A DNA stretch of 64,000 bases from Pseudoduganella buxea. Its GTDB lineage: Bacteria > Pseudomonadota > Gammaproteobacteria > Burkholderiales > Burkholderiaceae_D. The notes beneath the pieces were generated by a model. That model ran no database searches, was not told where the DNA came from, and worked only from the letters and a program-made list of their open reading frames with translations. How positions within the stretch are numbered: the first letter of the stretch is position 1; every line of letters begins with the position of its first letter. Shown here in pieces: positions 1 through 7,771 of the stretch. The position numbers and the translations under genes were made by a program. Where the stretch lies: positions 1 through 64,000 of the forward strand of contig NZ_WNKZ01000014.1 of assembly GCF_009720835.1 (NCBI RefSeq). The letters run 5' to 3'.

Positions 1-1
1 C

Positions 2-469
2 GCGCCGCTGGCTGCCGACGCCACCGCCGCGCCGGACGTCGTCAAGCTGGCCGGCAGCCCCGACGGCTGGCAGCAGCCGCTGCGTGCCGCCCTGGGCGAC
101 CGCCTGCAGCTGCAACTGCAGCGCAACAGCGAACACGCCGTGATCCGGCTCGATCCGCCCAACCTGGGCAGCATCGAAATCTCGATCCGGCACAGCGCCG
201 GCTCGCTGCAGGTGAACCTGTCGGCCAGCAATGGCGAGGTGCTGCGGCAGCTGAACGCCGTGGGTGACAATATGCGCCAGGACCTGTCGACGCGGCAATT
301 CAACGACGTCGCCGTGACGGTCTCGGCATCGAACAGCCGCGGCCTGGCCGACGGCAGCGGTCGCGGCAATGGCGGCGAACGCGAACAACAGCAACGCGGC
401 CCGGGCCGTGCGCTGAGCGAAGGCGACGAAGTGCCGTCCACCTTTGCCATGCAAACCGAGCGGGAGTAA
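2..469 (+). CDS. fliK: FliK flagellar hook-length control protein, C-terminal part
   Basis: The reading frame is open from the window edge to TAA at 467-469, so only the C-terminal domain of about 155 residues is present. It carries the Flg_hook signature of FliK: an LDPPNLGSIEISI stretch followed by amphipathic helices, and a polar Gly/Gln/Arg-rich tail. FliK is the secreted ruler that switches the export gate from hook to filament substrates. It lies 7 bp upstream of fliL, and the order fliK-fliL-fliA-motA-motB is that of lafE-F-S-T-U in lateral flagellar loci. An internal GTG at 140 is not the start. Family call is solid; the lateral assignment rests on gene order. Confidence 0.85.
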   Translation, partial: APLAADATAAPDVVKLAGSPDGWQQPLRAALGDRLQLQLQRNSEHAVIRLDPPNLGSIEISIRHSAGSLQVNLSASNGEVLRQLNAVGDNMRQDLSTRQFNDVAVTVSASNSRGLADGSGRGNGGEREQQQRGPGRALSEGDEVPSTFAMQTERE

Positions 470-476
470 GGAATAA

Positions 477-998
477 ATGAACAAGAAGCTCATCATCGCC
501 TTCGCCGGGGTCGCACTGCTGTGCGCCGGCGGTGCCGGCGGCGCCGTGTGGTATTTCTCGGCCCAGAAGGCCGAGGCAGCGGCGGCCGAGCATGCCACCG
601 AGGGCGATGCGAAGCACGCCAAGGCGGACGGCAAGGCCAAGAAAAAGAAGAAGGAAGACAAGGACGACGAGGAAGCCCAGCCGCTGAAGTACCTCACCGT
701 CGACAAGGTCATCGTCATGCTGCGGCGCGCGCCGGGCGACAACGTGTCGCACTACCTGTCGGCCGACCTGGTCGTGGCCACGCCCGTCAAGCAGGAAAAG
801 GAAGCGAAGGAACACCTGCCGCTGCTGCGCAGCGTGGCCGTGCGCCAGCTGTCGGGCCTGTCGATGGAAAAGGCCCAGGCCATGACGATCGACCAGTTCG
901 CAGAAGAGCTGAACAAGGCCTACGAGACGACCTACGAGGAGGCAGGCCGCGAGCAGCCCTTCACGGAAGTCATGATCGGCAAGCTGATCATTGAGTGA
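477..998 (+). CDS. fliL: FliL flagellar basal body-associated protein
   Basis: The 173-residue protein has a short cytoplasmic start, one membrane segment (about residues 5-27), a very Lys/Asp/Glu-rich linker (about 35-68) and a periplasmic FliL domain with the usual LKYLTVDKVIVML start and a FTEVMIGKLIIE end. FliL proteins surround the stator in the inner membrane and support torque generation. ATG at 477 follows an AAGGAATAA ribosome site. It sits between fliK and fliA, equivalent to lafF in lateral systems. Confidence 0.9.
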   Translation: MNKKLIIAFAGVALLCAGGAGGAVWYFSAQKAEAAAAEHATEGDAKHAKADGKAKKKKKEDKDDEEAQPLKYLTVDKVIVMLRRAPGDNVSHYLSADLVVATPVKQEKEAKEHLPLLRSVAVRQLSGLSMEKAQAMTIDQFAEELNKAYETTYEEAGREQPFTEVMIGKLIIE

Positions 999-1025
999 TG
1001 CGGCGTTACGGACAGTGAGGCAAGC

Positions 1026-1799
1026 ATGGCTTTTGTAGCTACCGAGAACTACACCGAAAGCTATGGCGCAAGCTATGGCGAAAGCTACGGCGAAGCATTC
1101 GCCGCAACCAGCGCGACCGCCGAGATGAGCCCGGCGGCCGAGCAGAAACACCTGCTGGCGTATTCGCCCCTGGTGAAGAAGATCGTTCGTCAGCTCAACT
1201 CGCAGATCGCCGGTGCGATCGACCGCGAGGACATGGAACAGATCGGCCTGATGGGCCTCCTGGAAGCGCTGCGCCGCTACGGCGAGCCGGACGCTGCCTT
1301 CGGCAGCTATGCCAGCCTGCGCATCCGCGGTGCCATCCTGGACGAACTGCGCCGGCAGGACTGGCGCCCCCGCGCCGTGCGCCAGCAAAGCCACAAGCTG
1401 CGCGACGGCGTGCGCCAGCTCACCCGCAAGCTGGGCCGTGAACCGTCCGAAGCGGAAGCCATTGCCGGCCTGGGCATCACGGCCGACGAATACATGGCCT
1501 ACCAGCTCGACGAGAGCGCCGAAGTGCTGGCCAGCTTCGACGACCTGCTGCAGGAGCAGCAGGCGACCGACGGCAGCGGCGGCAGCTCGCCCAGCCCGGA
1601 AGACCAGCTGATGCTGCGGCGCAGCCTGGAACAGGCCCTGAACGGCCTGAACGAACGGGAACAGCGTGTCGTGCAGATGTACTACGAGTTCGAGCTGAGC
1701 TACAAGGAAATCGCGGCCGTGCTGGACCTGACGGATGCCCGCGTGTGCCAGCTCAACAAGGCGGCCCTCAATAAGATGAAAGCGGTGTTGCAGGCATAG
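1026..1799 (+). CDS. fliA: FliA-type flagellar sigma-28 factor
   Basis: The 257-residue protein is an RNA polymerase sigma factor of the FliA/WhiG group. Region 2 lies at about residues 45-115 (YSPLVKKIVRQL, then EDMEQIGLMGLLEALRRY and ASLRIRGAILDELRRQDW), and region 4 at about 205-257 (NEREQRVVQMYYEFELSYKEIA, helix-turn-helix ending DARVCQLNKAAL). It would direct late flagellar genes and be held by the anti-sigma FlgM encoded at 3.7-4.0 kb. Its place between fliL and motA, rather than beside flhF/flhG, matches lafS. An odd N-terminal extension repeats the unit (E/A)SYG three times from a 12-bp DNA repeat at 1056-1091. Confidence 0.92.
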   Translation: MAFVATENYTESYGASYGESYGEAFAATSATAEMSPAAEQKHLLAYSPLVKKIVRQLNSQIAGAIDREDMEQIGLMGLLEALRRYGEPDAAFGSYASLRIRGAILDELRRQDWRPRAVRQQSHKLRDGVRQLTRKLGREPSEAEAIAGLGITADEYMAYQLDESAEVLASFDDLLQEQQATDGSGGSSPSPEDQLMLRRSLEQALNGLNEREQRVVQMYYEFELSYKEIAAVLDLTDARVCQLNKAALNKMKAVLQA

Positions 1800-1828
1800 G
1801 CCGCGCACGCTAAAAAAAGGATTTCACC

Positions 1829-2749
1829 ATGCAGCAGATTATTGGCTTTCTGATTATTTTCGGCAGCGTCTTCGGCGGTTACACGCTGATGGGCGGCACC
1901 TTCGCGGCCATCTGGCACCCGATCGAGATTCTCGTCATCGCCGGCGCCGGCGCGGGCGCCCTCGTGCTGGGCAACCCCGGCCACGTGCTGCACGAGCTGA
2001 CCCACCAGCTGAAGAAGATCGTCGTACGCAAAAAATACGACTCGGAATTCCAGCGCCAGCTGCTGCTGCTGATGTACGAGCTGCTGCAACTGGCCGCCGG
2101 CGGCCTGAAGGCCCTGGACGCCCACGTGGAAGCGCCGAAGGACAGCGCCATCTTCCAGCGCTACCCGCTCGTGCTGGAAGAACAGAAGCTGCTCTCTTTC
2201 ATCGTCGACAACTTCCGCCTGATGGCGATGGGCAAGATCAACGCCCACGAGCTGGAAGGCGTGCTGGAGCAGGAACTGGAACTGATCCACGAAGAACTGA
2301 CGCAGCCGGCCAAGTCGCTCAACAAGATCGGCGAAGCCATGCCCGGCTTCGGCATCCTGGCCGCCGTGCTGGGCATCGTCATCACGATGGGTACCGTGGG
2401 CGGCGGCGCCTCGTCCGGCGAAATCGCCGAGAAGGTGGGTGCGGCCATGGTCGGTACCTTCATCGGTATTTTCCTGTGCTACGGCCTGATCGATCCGATC
2501 TGCAATATGCTCAAGCAGCTGGTGGGCGAGGAAGCGTCGACGATGGAAATCGTCAAGGTCGTGCTGGTCACGCACGTGGCCGGCAAGCCGGCCCTGCTGG
2601 CAATCGACTCGGGCCGCCGCCTGGTGCAACTGAACACGAAGCCGAGCTTCGCCCAGCTGGAAAGCTGGATCACGGCAATGGAAGGCGGCGGCGACGATTC
2701 CGGCGGCGATGCTTCGCGTCGAGGAGGTGGCCGTGCTAAAGCCGCATGA
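1829..2749 (+). CDS. motA: MotA stator protein (LafT-like)
   Basis: The 306-residue protein has four membrane segments (about 4-20, 30-48, 172-190 and 205-226) and a large charged cytoplasmic loop, the layout of MotA. The two functional prolines of the family are seen as Pro172 (MPGFGILAAV) and Pro223 (YGLIDPI). With MotB it forms the proton-driven stator that contacts FliG. ATG at 1829 has an AAAAAAAGGATTTCACC leader. It overlaps motB by 17 bp, indicating translational coupling. The position directly after fliA is that of lafT. Confidence 0.92.
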   Translation: MQQIIGFLIIFGSVFGGYTLMGGTFAAIWHPIEILVIAGAGAGALVLGNPGHVLHELTHQLKKIVVRKKYDSEFQRQLLLLMYELLQLAAGGLKALDAHVEAPKDSAIFQRYPLVLEEQKLLSFIVDNFRLMAMGKINAHELEGVLEQELELIHEELTQPAKSLNKIGEAMPGFGILAAVLGIVITMGTVGGGASSGEIAEKVGAAMVGTFIGIFLCYGLIDPICNMLKQLVGEEASTMEIVKVVLVTHVAGKPALLAIDSGRRLVQLNTKPSFAQLESWITAMEGGGDDSGGDASRRGGGRAKAA

Positions 2750-3707
2750 GAAACACCATGAAACCACCATCGTCAAGCGCGGGGGCGGCAAGCATGCCCA
2801 CGACGAGCACGGCGGTGCCTGGAAGGTAGCCTTCGCCGACTTCTGTCTGGCCCTGATGTGCCTGTTCCTGGTGCTGTGGCTGATGGCCGCCCGCAACACG
2901 GAAAGCCTGGAACAGATCCTGACGGAAGCGGACGGCAACAAGACCAACCAGGGCAAGGGCGTCATGCCCGAGCAGGTGGGCGGTCCCCGCGGCAGCATGA
3001 TCGACCGCTTCCCGATGCCCCGCACGGGCAATACGGACACGGACGGCAAGGCCGAGAAAAGCACGGAAAACAGCCCTCAGGCGGCACCGTCGAAGGTCAG
3101 CTATGAAACGCCGGACGACCTGCAACTGCTGGCCAAGGCCCTGGCCGAAATGAGCAAGGATGCCGGCCTGGCCAGCAATCTGCAGTCGGTGGTGACGCCG
3201 TACGGCCTGCGCGTGATGTTGCACGATACTGATCGACAAGGCATGTTTGTCCGGGGCAGCGCAGTGCCGACGGGCAAATTTACGACACTTATGCGCAAGA
3301 TGGGCCCCCTATTTGCACGCATGGAGAACCAAATGCTGATCGTTGGGCACACGGATTCGTTACAATATGCGGACACCAGCCATTCCGCATTTTCGAACTG
3401 GAACCTGTCGTCGAACCGTGCCATGTCGGCCCGGGCCCAGCTGCTGGCCGGCAGCATGCCGACCGGCAGCGTGCTGCAGGTGGTCGGCATGGCCGACCGG
3501 GCACCCCTCGATACCAAACATGCCGCCGCCGGCGTCAACCGCCGCATCGAACTGCTGATCCTGACCCGCGGGCAGGCCGGCGCGATCGCCGCGATGTTCG
3601 GCATGCCGGGCAACAAGGAAGAACTGGCCCCGGGCATCGACGCGGAAATCCCCGATGTCGGCGCCCTGAAGCAGCTGCGCGACAAGCTGCAGCCGGGGAG
3701 TAACTGA
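2733..3707 (+). CDS. motB: MotB stator protein (LafU-like)
   Basis: The 324-residue protein has a basic N terminus, one membrane helix (about 32-52) with the proton-carrying Asp36 in the AFADF motif, a long linker, and a C-terminal OmpA-type peptidoglycan-binding domain with IVGHTDS, NWNLSSNRA and GVNRRIELLI motifs. It anchors the stator to the cell wall. I chose GTG at 2733 because GAGGAGGT at 2721-2728 is ideally spaced for it; an ATG at 2709 lies upstream in frame but has no such site. The gene overlaps the end of motA and is followed by flgM. Confidence 0.9.
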   Translation: MLKPHEKHHETTIVKRGGGKHAHDEHGGAWKVAFADFCLALMCLFLVLWLMAARNTESLEQILTEADGNKTNQGKGVMPEQVGGPRGSMIDRFPMPRTGNTDTDGKAEKSTENSPQAAPSKVSYETPDDLQLLAKALAEMSKDAGLASNLQSVVTPYGLRVMLHDTDRQGMFVRGSAVPTGKFTTLMRKMGPLFARMENQMLIVGHTDSLQYADTSHSAFSNWNLSSNRAMSARAQLLAGSMPTGSVLQVVGMADRAPLDTKHAAAGVNRRIELLILTRGQAGAIAAMFGMPGNKEELAPGIDAEIPDVGALKQLRDKLQPGSN

Positions 3708-3741
3708 CATGGCAATTGAAACGAAGTCAAGAGGTCAACGT

Positions 3742-4011
3742 ATGCGTATTTCAAGTGGTGCGCCAGGCAGCATGGCAGTGCAGACCGTGACGGATTCGGC
3801 CCCGGCCGACACCGTGCGCGCACCGGCCCGCGTGGCCGGGGAAACCCTGCAGTCGGCGGTCATGCAGCCGGCCCTGCAGGCGATGAAGGAAATGCCCGAC
3901 ATGGACCATGAAAAAGTGGCCATGTTGCGCGATGCGCTGGCCAAGGGCGAGCTGCCGTTCAATGCCAACAAGCTTGCCGGGTTGATCCAGCGCTTTCACG
4001 GAGAGCATTGA
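3742..4011 (+). CDS. flgM: FlgM anti-sigma-28 factor
   Basis: This is a small protein of 89 residues (100 if the ATG at 3709 is used). The C-terminal half matches the sigma-binding part of FlgM: DHEKVAMLRDALAKGELPF then NANKLAGLIQRF. The N-terminal half is low complexity and probably disordered, as in other FlgM proteins. I prefer ATG 3742 because AAGAGGT ends 6 bp before it and the resulting MRISS start is like other FlgM starts. It blocks FliA until the hook is complete and FlgM is exported. It is followed directly by flgN. Confidence 0.8.
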   Translation: MRISSGAPGSMAVQTVTDSAPADTVRAPARVAGETLQSAVMQPALQAMKEMPDMDHEKVAMLRDALAKGELPFNANKLAGLIQRFHGEH

Positions 4012-4458
4012 GTGAAGCCGCTTGGTGCCCCTGCGCCGCTGTCGCGCCAGGAGGCCATGAAGCAGTTGCTGCAAGGCCTGCTTGACGACCGCGACGGCTA
4101 CGGCCAGCTGCTGGGACTGCTCGACGAGCAGTTCGACGCCGCCATCCGGCACCAGCGCGAACGGCTGGGCGACATCGCCGCAGCCATCGGCACGCTGGTC
4201 GATACGCTGGAAAGCCGGCGCGCCCGGCGCGTTGCACTGGCGACAATACTGACCGGCCCCGAGCCGACGATGGAAGCCGCATTCGCCCTGCTCCGGGCCG
4301 ATGCGCGTGCGCGTGCCCTGTCCGACTGGACGGCACTGGAACAGATGGTGGGAGCGGCCAAGGCGGCCGGCAAGCGCAACGGCGAATTGCTGGCTGAACA
4401 ATTCACGATCATGCAGCGCGTGCTGCACGGAGATGATCAACTCTATGAACCGGTCTGA
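4012..4458 (+). CDS. flgN: FlgN flagellar export chaperone
   Basis: The 148-residue, almost wholly alpha-helical protein fits the FlgN family, the cytoplasmic chaperone of the hook-filament junction proteins FlgK and FlgL, both encoded downstream. The evidence is its size, helical heptads (LLDEQFDAAIRHQRERL and later) and position next to flgM; sequence motifs in this family are weak. The start is GTG at 4012, directly after the flgM stop, with GGAG 8 bp upstream inside flgM. It overlaps the start of the following hydrolase gene. Confidence 0.75.
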   Translation: MKPLGAPAPLSRQEAMKQLLQGLLDDRDGYGQLLGLLDEQFDAAIRHQRERLGDIAAAIGTLVDTLESRRARRVALATILTGPEPTMEAAFALLRADARARALSDWTALEQMVGAAKAAGKRNGELLAEQFTIMQRVLHGDDQLYEPV

Positions 4459-5236
4459 TTTCACGTTTGCCACCGTGCCGACCCAGGCGACCGCCGCCAC
4501 GGCATCGAATATGTCGGCGGCCCGCCCCGCCCTGCCCGCCGGCTTTTCCGCCGGCACATCGGCCGGCGCCGGCTTTTCCGCCGCCTTCCGCCAGGTGCAG
4601 GGCGACGTCGCCAATTTCATTGACAACGGCGGCGGCAGCTTCACGGGCCAGTCCGACGGCACGCTGACGGCCGACGGCGCCGCACTGCGCGCCCGCCTGG
4701 CCGCCAGCGCGCCGGACAGCAGCGGCGTCATCGATGGCGACATGGCCAACAGCGGCATCGACGGCGACCTGCAGCAGCAGTTCCTCGCATCGATCCGGCC
4801 GTATGCGGAAGAAGCGGGCCGCAAGCTGGGCGTGTCGCCCGATCTCGTCGCCGCCCACGCTGCGCTGGAATCGGGCTGGGGCCAGCGCCCCTTGCGCAAC
4901 GGCACGGCCGACAGCAACAACCTGTTCGGCATCAAGGCCGGGGGTTCCTGGCAGGGCGACGTGGCCGCCAACGTCACTACCGAATACGAGCACGGCGCGG
5001 CCCTGAAGAAAGTGGAGAAGTTCCGCAGCTACCCGGACCAGGCCAGTGCCTTCCGCGACTACGCCACCCTGCTGGCCGATAATCCCCGCTACAGGAATGC
5101 CCTGAACACGGGCGCCGACGCCCATGCCTTTGCCACCGGCCTGGCCAAGGGCGGCTACGCCACCGACCCGGCGTATGCGCAGAAGTTGTCGAAGCTCGCT
5201 GCCAGGGTCGCTTCGGGGTCTGTCCCCGTTAAGTGA
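4445..5236 (+). CDS. FlgJ-type peptidoglycan hydrolase (glucosaminidase domain), separate from the rod cap
   Basis: The 263-residue protein has a low-complexity Ala/Gly-rich start (1-110) and a FlgJ-type beta-N-acetylglucosaminidase domain (about 112-258). The catalytic Glu is Glu142 in HAALESGWGQ, followed by NLFGIKAG and SYPDQASAFRDYA. In many bacteria this domain is the C-terminal half of FlgJ; here FlgJ near 13.1 kb lacks it, so the two activities are on different genes. It should open the wall for rod passage. The start ATG 4445 overlaps flgN; ATG 4433 is possible. The last codons (SVPVK and stop) come from a copy of the dispersed repeat, so the true C terminus may have been altered. No clear Sec signal is visible; export through the flagellar gate is possible. 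Confidence 0.8.
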   Translation: MNRSDFTFATVPTQATAATASNMSAARPALPAGFSAGTSAGAGFSAAFRQVQGDVANFIDNGGGSFTGQSDGTLTADGAALRARLAASAPDSSGVIDGDMANSGIDGDLQQQFLASIRPYAEEAGRKLGVSPDLVAAHAALESGWGQRPLRNGTADSNNLFGIKAGGSWQGDVAANVTTEYEHGAALKKVEKFRSYPDQASAFRDYATLLADNPRYRNALNTGADAHAFATGLAKGGYATDPAYAQKLSKLAARVASGSVPVK

Positions 5237-5354
5237 AGGCCGCAGCGCTCGCCCTCAGCGTAACAAGGGGACTGACCCCATTTTTTTTGCTGGATCAGCC
5301 TACCCAGCAGCAAAAGCAAAAAATGGGGACGGTCCCCGTGCGGGGACAGTCCCC
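5215..5354. repeat. Cluster of four dispersed-repeat cores between convergent genes
   Basis: Four short palindromic cores lie within 140 bp: GGGGTCTGTCCCC (5215-5227), GGGGACTGACCCC (5267-5279), GGGGACGGTCCCC (5325-5337) and GGGGACAGTCCCC (5342-5354), with T- and A-runs next to the middle two. Related cores occur at 27.93, 47.50 and 55.44 kb. The cluster provides the last codons of the upstream hydrolase and of the convergent PEP-CTERM gene. It resembles REP-type elements, but no transposase is in the window. Confidence 0.85.
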
Positions 5355-5998
5355 TTCCGCCATAACCCCAGCCCCACCAAGCCCGCCAGCAGCATCGCGT
5401 ACGTGCTCGGCTCGGGCACGGGCGTCATGACGATATCGCGGCCGAACAGGGTGACGTTCGAATAGTCCGGCACATTGCCGCCGCCGTTGACCCACTCGAT
5501 CTGCCATGTGCCGTCCAGCGTCTGCTTCGCCAGCACGGTCTGGTTGTCGAACAGCCAGGCCCCGCCCGAGCCGCCGGCATGGATGGCAAACACCAGGTCG
5601 AGCGTGACGTTCATCGTCGTGCTGGGATTGGTGACGCTCCACAGGCCGCTCGTGCCCGTATCCTGCGTCAGCGTGAAGGTGAGGACGCCCGTGCCGTCGA
5701 AACCGTGCGTCGTGTCGGCCCGGTCGATCATCGTCCACGCCCCGGCGCCGTAAGCATCGAAGGCGGTCCCGAAGCCGCTGGTGTCGCCGTTCGGGCCCGC
5801 ATGGGGGTTCCAGCCGTCGGCGAAGGCAAAAGCATCGGCCGGCTGGCCGGCCAGCGTGACGTCGGAAGAGTCGGCATTGCCGATGGCGGCGTGGGCGGAC
5901 GCGGCAAGCAGCAGGGAAGCGGCGGTCGCGGCAAGGGCGCGGCCGACGTGGTGCATAAAGCCGGCGTGGTGCATGGTGCGTTGGGCAAGCGTGTACAT
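5300..5998 (-). CDS. PEP-CTERM sorting domain protein
   Basis: The 232-residue protein has an N-terminal signal sequence (about 14-37, ending AASAHA), a middle beta-rich region of unknown function, and the exosortase sorting signal VPEPSTYAMLLAGLVGLGLW. Such proteins are exported, cut by an EpsH/XrtA-type exosortase and released or linked to exopolysaccharide. The start ATG 5998 has GAGGAG 6 bp upstream. After the hydrophobic segment the usual short Arg-rich tail is replaced by about 18 residues (from KGTVPARG) encoded by the dispersed repeat, which might disturb processing. It interrupts the flagellar cluster on the opposite strand and is unlikely to be a flagellar part. Confidence 0.85.
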   Translation of the reverse strand: MYTLAQRTMHHAGFMHHVGRALAATAASLLLAASAHAAIGNADSSDVTLAGQPADAFAFADGWNPHAGPNGDTSGFGTAFDAYGAGAWTMIDRADTTHGFDGTGVLTFTLTQDTGTSGLWSVTNPSTTMNVTLDLVFAIHAGGSGGAWLFDNQTVLAKQTLDGTWQIEWVNGGGNVPDYSNVTLFGRDIVMTPVPEPSTYAMLLAGLVGLGLWRKGTVPARGPSPFFAFAAG

Positions 5999-6154
5999 GG
6001 TGGCTCCTCGAGTTAGTGTGGGCGATGCCGGCACCGTACCGGCATACGCCTTCAACTTAGCAGCCGCGGCCACGTCTCACAGGAGCGTGTGGCGTGCCTT
6101 TGATTCCCTTCTAAGTGTCTGATTTTTCGACATAAATTGCTTTTCGGCCAGTCC

Positions 6155-6865
6155 CTATTCGACCGGCTCGACCTGCCCGATGTCCGTCACGCGGGCGCGG
6201 ATGGTAACGCCGCTGGCGTTCTTGACACGGATGCTGGCGCCGCGCGCGCCCGTGTCCAGCGCCTCGCCGGCCATGCTCACTTCGATCTGGTCGCGCTTGG
6301 CGACGATGCGCACCGGCTCGCCGCGCTTGACGAGGGTGGGTGCCACCAGCATGTTCTGGCGCAAGACGGAGCCGGCGCGGATCGTGCGGCGGGTTGCCAT
6401 GTCCTGCACGGCGGCCAGATCCGAGAAACTGTCGGGCATGCCACTGATATCGTGGCGCTCCAGCAACACGTCTTGCGTGGACAGAGTTTTCCCACTTGAC
6501 AAGTCACTTGCCGCCACAGCAACTTCGGCGGATATCCGGGCCCGCGTGAGGAATTCATAACGCCAGCCGCCCTGGTCTGGACAGATTGCCACGAAACGCA
6601 TCCGCGCCGGCGAGCGCGCATCGACCGTCTCCACTCTGGGGGCCGCATTGCACGGGCCGATGGGACGGGTATTTTTGACAACCTCGATTTCGAAGCGCGG
6701 CGCGGCCCAATTGGCCAGTTCGGCATGCCGCTTCAGCTCGCCTTGCGCCGCTTGTTGTACCTGGGCGACAAGCCGCTCGGGTGTCACTGTGGCGGCGCCC
6801 GAAATTTCAATCGTGCCGACGAGCAACAACACGGGAAACCAAGGTAAAATTCGTTTATTGAACAT
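6155..6865 (-). CDS. flgA: FlgA P-ring assembly chaperone
   Basis: The 236-residue protein has a signal peptide (about 5-24, PWFPVLLLVGTIEISGAA) and a C-terminal SAF/FlgA domain with LSTQDVLLERHDI, RRTIRAGSVLRQNML and GQVEPVE-type ends. FlgA is periplasmic and helps FlgI polymerise into the P ring. The start ATG 6865 has AAAGG 8 bp upstream; the open frame extends farther upstream but without homology. The gene is transcribed away from flgB, as in most flagellar clusters. Confidence 0.88.
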   Translation of the reverse strand: MFNKRILPWFPVLLLVGTIEISGAATVTPERLVAQVQQAAQGELKRHAELANWAAPRFEIEVVKNTRPIGPCNAAPRVETVDARSPARMRFVAICPDQGGWRYEFLTRARISAEVAVAASDLSSGKTLSTQDVLLERHDISGMPDSFSDLAAVQDMATRRTIRAGSVLRQNMLVAPTLVKRGEPVRIVAKRDQIEVSMAGEALDTGARGASIRVKNASGVTIRARVTDIGQVEPVE

Positions 6866-6979
6866 GGGCAATACCTTTAAAACAGGTGTTCGAGGTCGTA
6901 ACGTTTGATGCAATCCAGGTCGTGGCCATTTTACATGGGCTGTTCCGCCATGTAGGCGGCCCATTCAGGAGAGAAACAA
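6866..6979. promoter_or_regulatory. Divergent flgA/flgB intergenic region
   Basis: This 114-bp gap must hold the start signals for flgA (minus) and the flgBCDEF operon (plus). It contains an imperfect inverted repeat around GCCATTTTACATGGGC. I found no convincing sigma-54 (GG-N10-GC) or sigma-28 match, so the promoter class is open. AGGAGAGAAACAA before flgB is a good ribosome site. Confidence 0.4.
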
Positions 6980-7342
6980 ATGGGAATCAATTTTAAGGAA
7001 GCAACCGGCGTGCACGCCAACGCGCTGCAATTGCGCTCGGAGCGCACCCGCATCCTGGCATCCAATATCGCCAACGAGAACACGCCGGGCTACCAGGCCC
7101 AGGACATGGACTTCGCGGCATCGATGGCACAGGCACAGTCCAGCGCCGATGGCGGCCTGGCGCTGCTGTCGGACAGCGATCCGCTGTACCGCGTGCCCTT
7201 CCACCCGACCGGCGACGGCAACACTGTCGAGATCGGCATCGAGCAAGCGGCGTTCTCGCAGAACGCCACCGATTTCCAGACCAGCTTGACCTTCATCAAT
7301 ATGAAGCTCAAGGGTCTGGCCAAGGCCATCAACGGCCAGTAA
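6980..7342 (+). CDS. flgB: FlgB proximal rod protein
   Basis: The 120-residue protein has the N-terminal rod/hook motif in the form LASNIANENTPGYQAQDMDF and the family's C-terminal helix (FINMKLKGLAKAI). Its length is close to the usual 115-138. It forms the proximal rod with FlgC, FlgF and FliE and is exported by the flagellar gate without a cleaved signal. First gene of the flgBCDEF operon. Confidence 0.93.
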   Translation: MGINFKEATGVHANALQLRSERTRILASNIANENTPGYQAQDMDFAASMAQAQSSADGGLALLSDSDPLYRVPFHPTGDGNTVEIGIEQAAFSQNATDFQTSLTFINMKLKGLAKAINGQ

Positions 7343-7354
7343 GGGAGGTACCGC

Positions 7355-7771
7355 ATGAGTTTCAAGGATATTTCGCAGATCGCCGGTTCGGCAATGGCCG
7401 CGCAAACGGTACGGCTGAACACCGTCGCATCGAACCTGGCCAATGCCGACTCCGTGTCCGGCAACGAAAACGACACCTATCGTGCCCGCAAGCCCGTGTT
7501 CGCGGCCGTCATGAACGAAGGCCCGAACGCCGAAGCAGGCGGACGGGTGCAGGTGCTGGACGTGGTGCAGAGCGCCGAGCCGCTGCGCAAGGTATACGAG
7601 CCGGACAACCCTGTCGCCAACGCCGAGGGCATGGTGTTCTACCCCAACGTCAACCAGGTGGCCGAAATGACGGACATGATGTCCGCCTCGCGCGCCTTTG
7701 AAACCAATGTCGAAGTCATGGGCCGGGTACGGTCGATGCAGCAATCTCTGCTGAAACTGGGTGAAATGTAA
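7355..7771 (+). CDS. flgC: FlgC proximal rod protein
   Basis: The 138-residue protein starts with the rod motif TVASNLANADSVSGNENDTYRA in split form and ends with the C-terminal rod helix (MTDMMSASRAFETNVEVM). This is the normal FlgC length. GGGAGGT lies 6 bp before the ATG. The stop TAA overlaps the flgD ATG by one base, showing tight coupling. Confidence 0.94.
   Translation: MSFKDISQIAGSAMAAQTVRLNTVASNLANADSVSGNENDTYRARKPVFAAVMNEGPNAEAGGRVQVLDVVQSAEPLRKVYEPDNPVANAEGMVFYPNVNQVAEMTDMMSASRAFETNVEVMGRVRSMQQSLLKLGEM

Noticed and set aside
2709..2732. ATG 2709 as the motB start
   Set aside because: The site GAGGAGGT at 2721-2728 lies after it and fits GTG 2733; the extra residues have no counterpart in MotB proteins.
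5237..5465. Small plus-strand frames beside the repeat cluster
   Set aside because: They are made of repeat sequence and the antisense of the PEP-CTERM gene, with no ribosome site.
6866..6979. Sigma-54 promoter between flgA and flgB
   Set aside because: TGGC and TTGC elements occur, but never with the required 10-bp GG to GC spacing.
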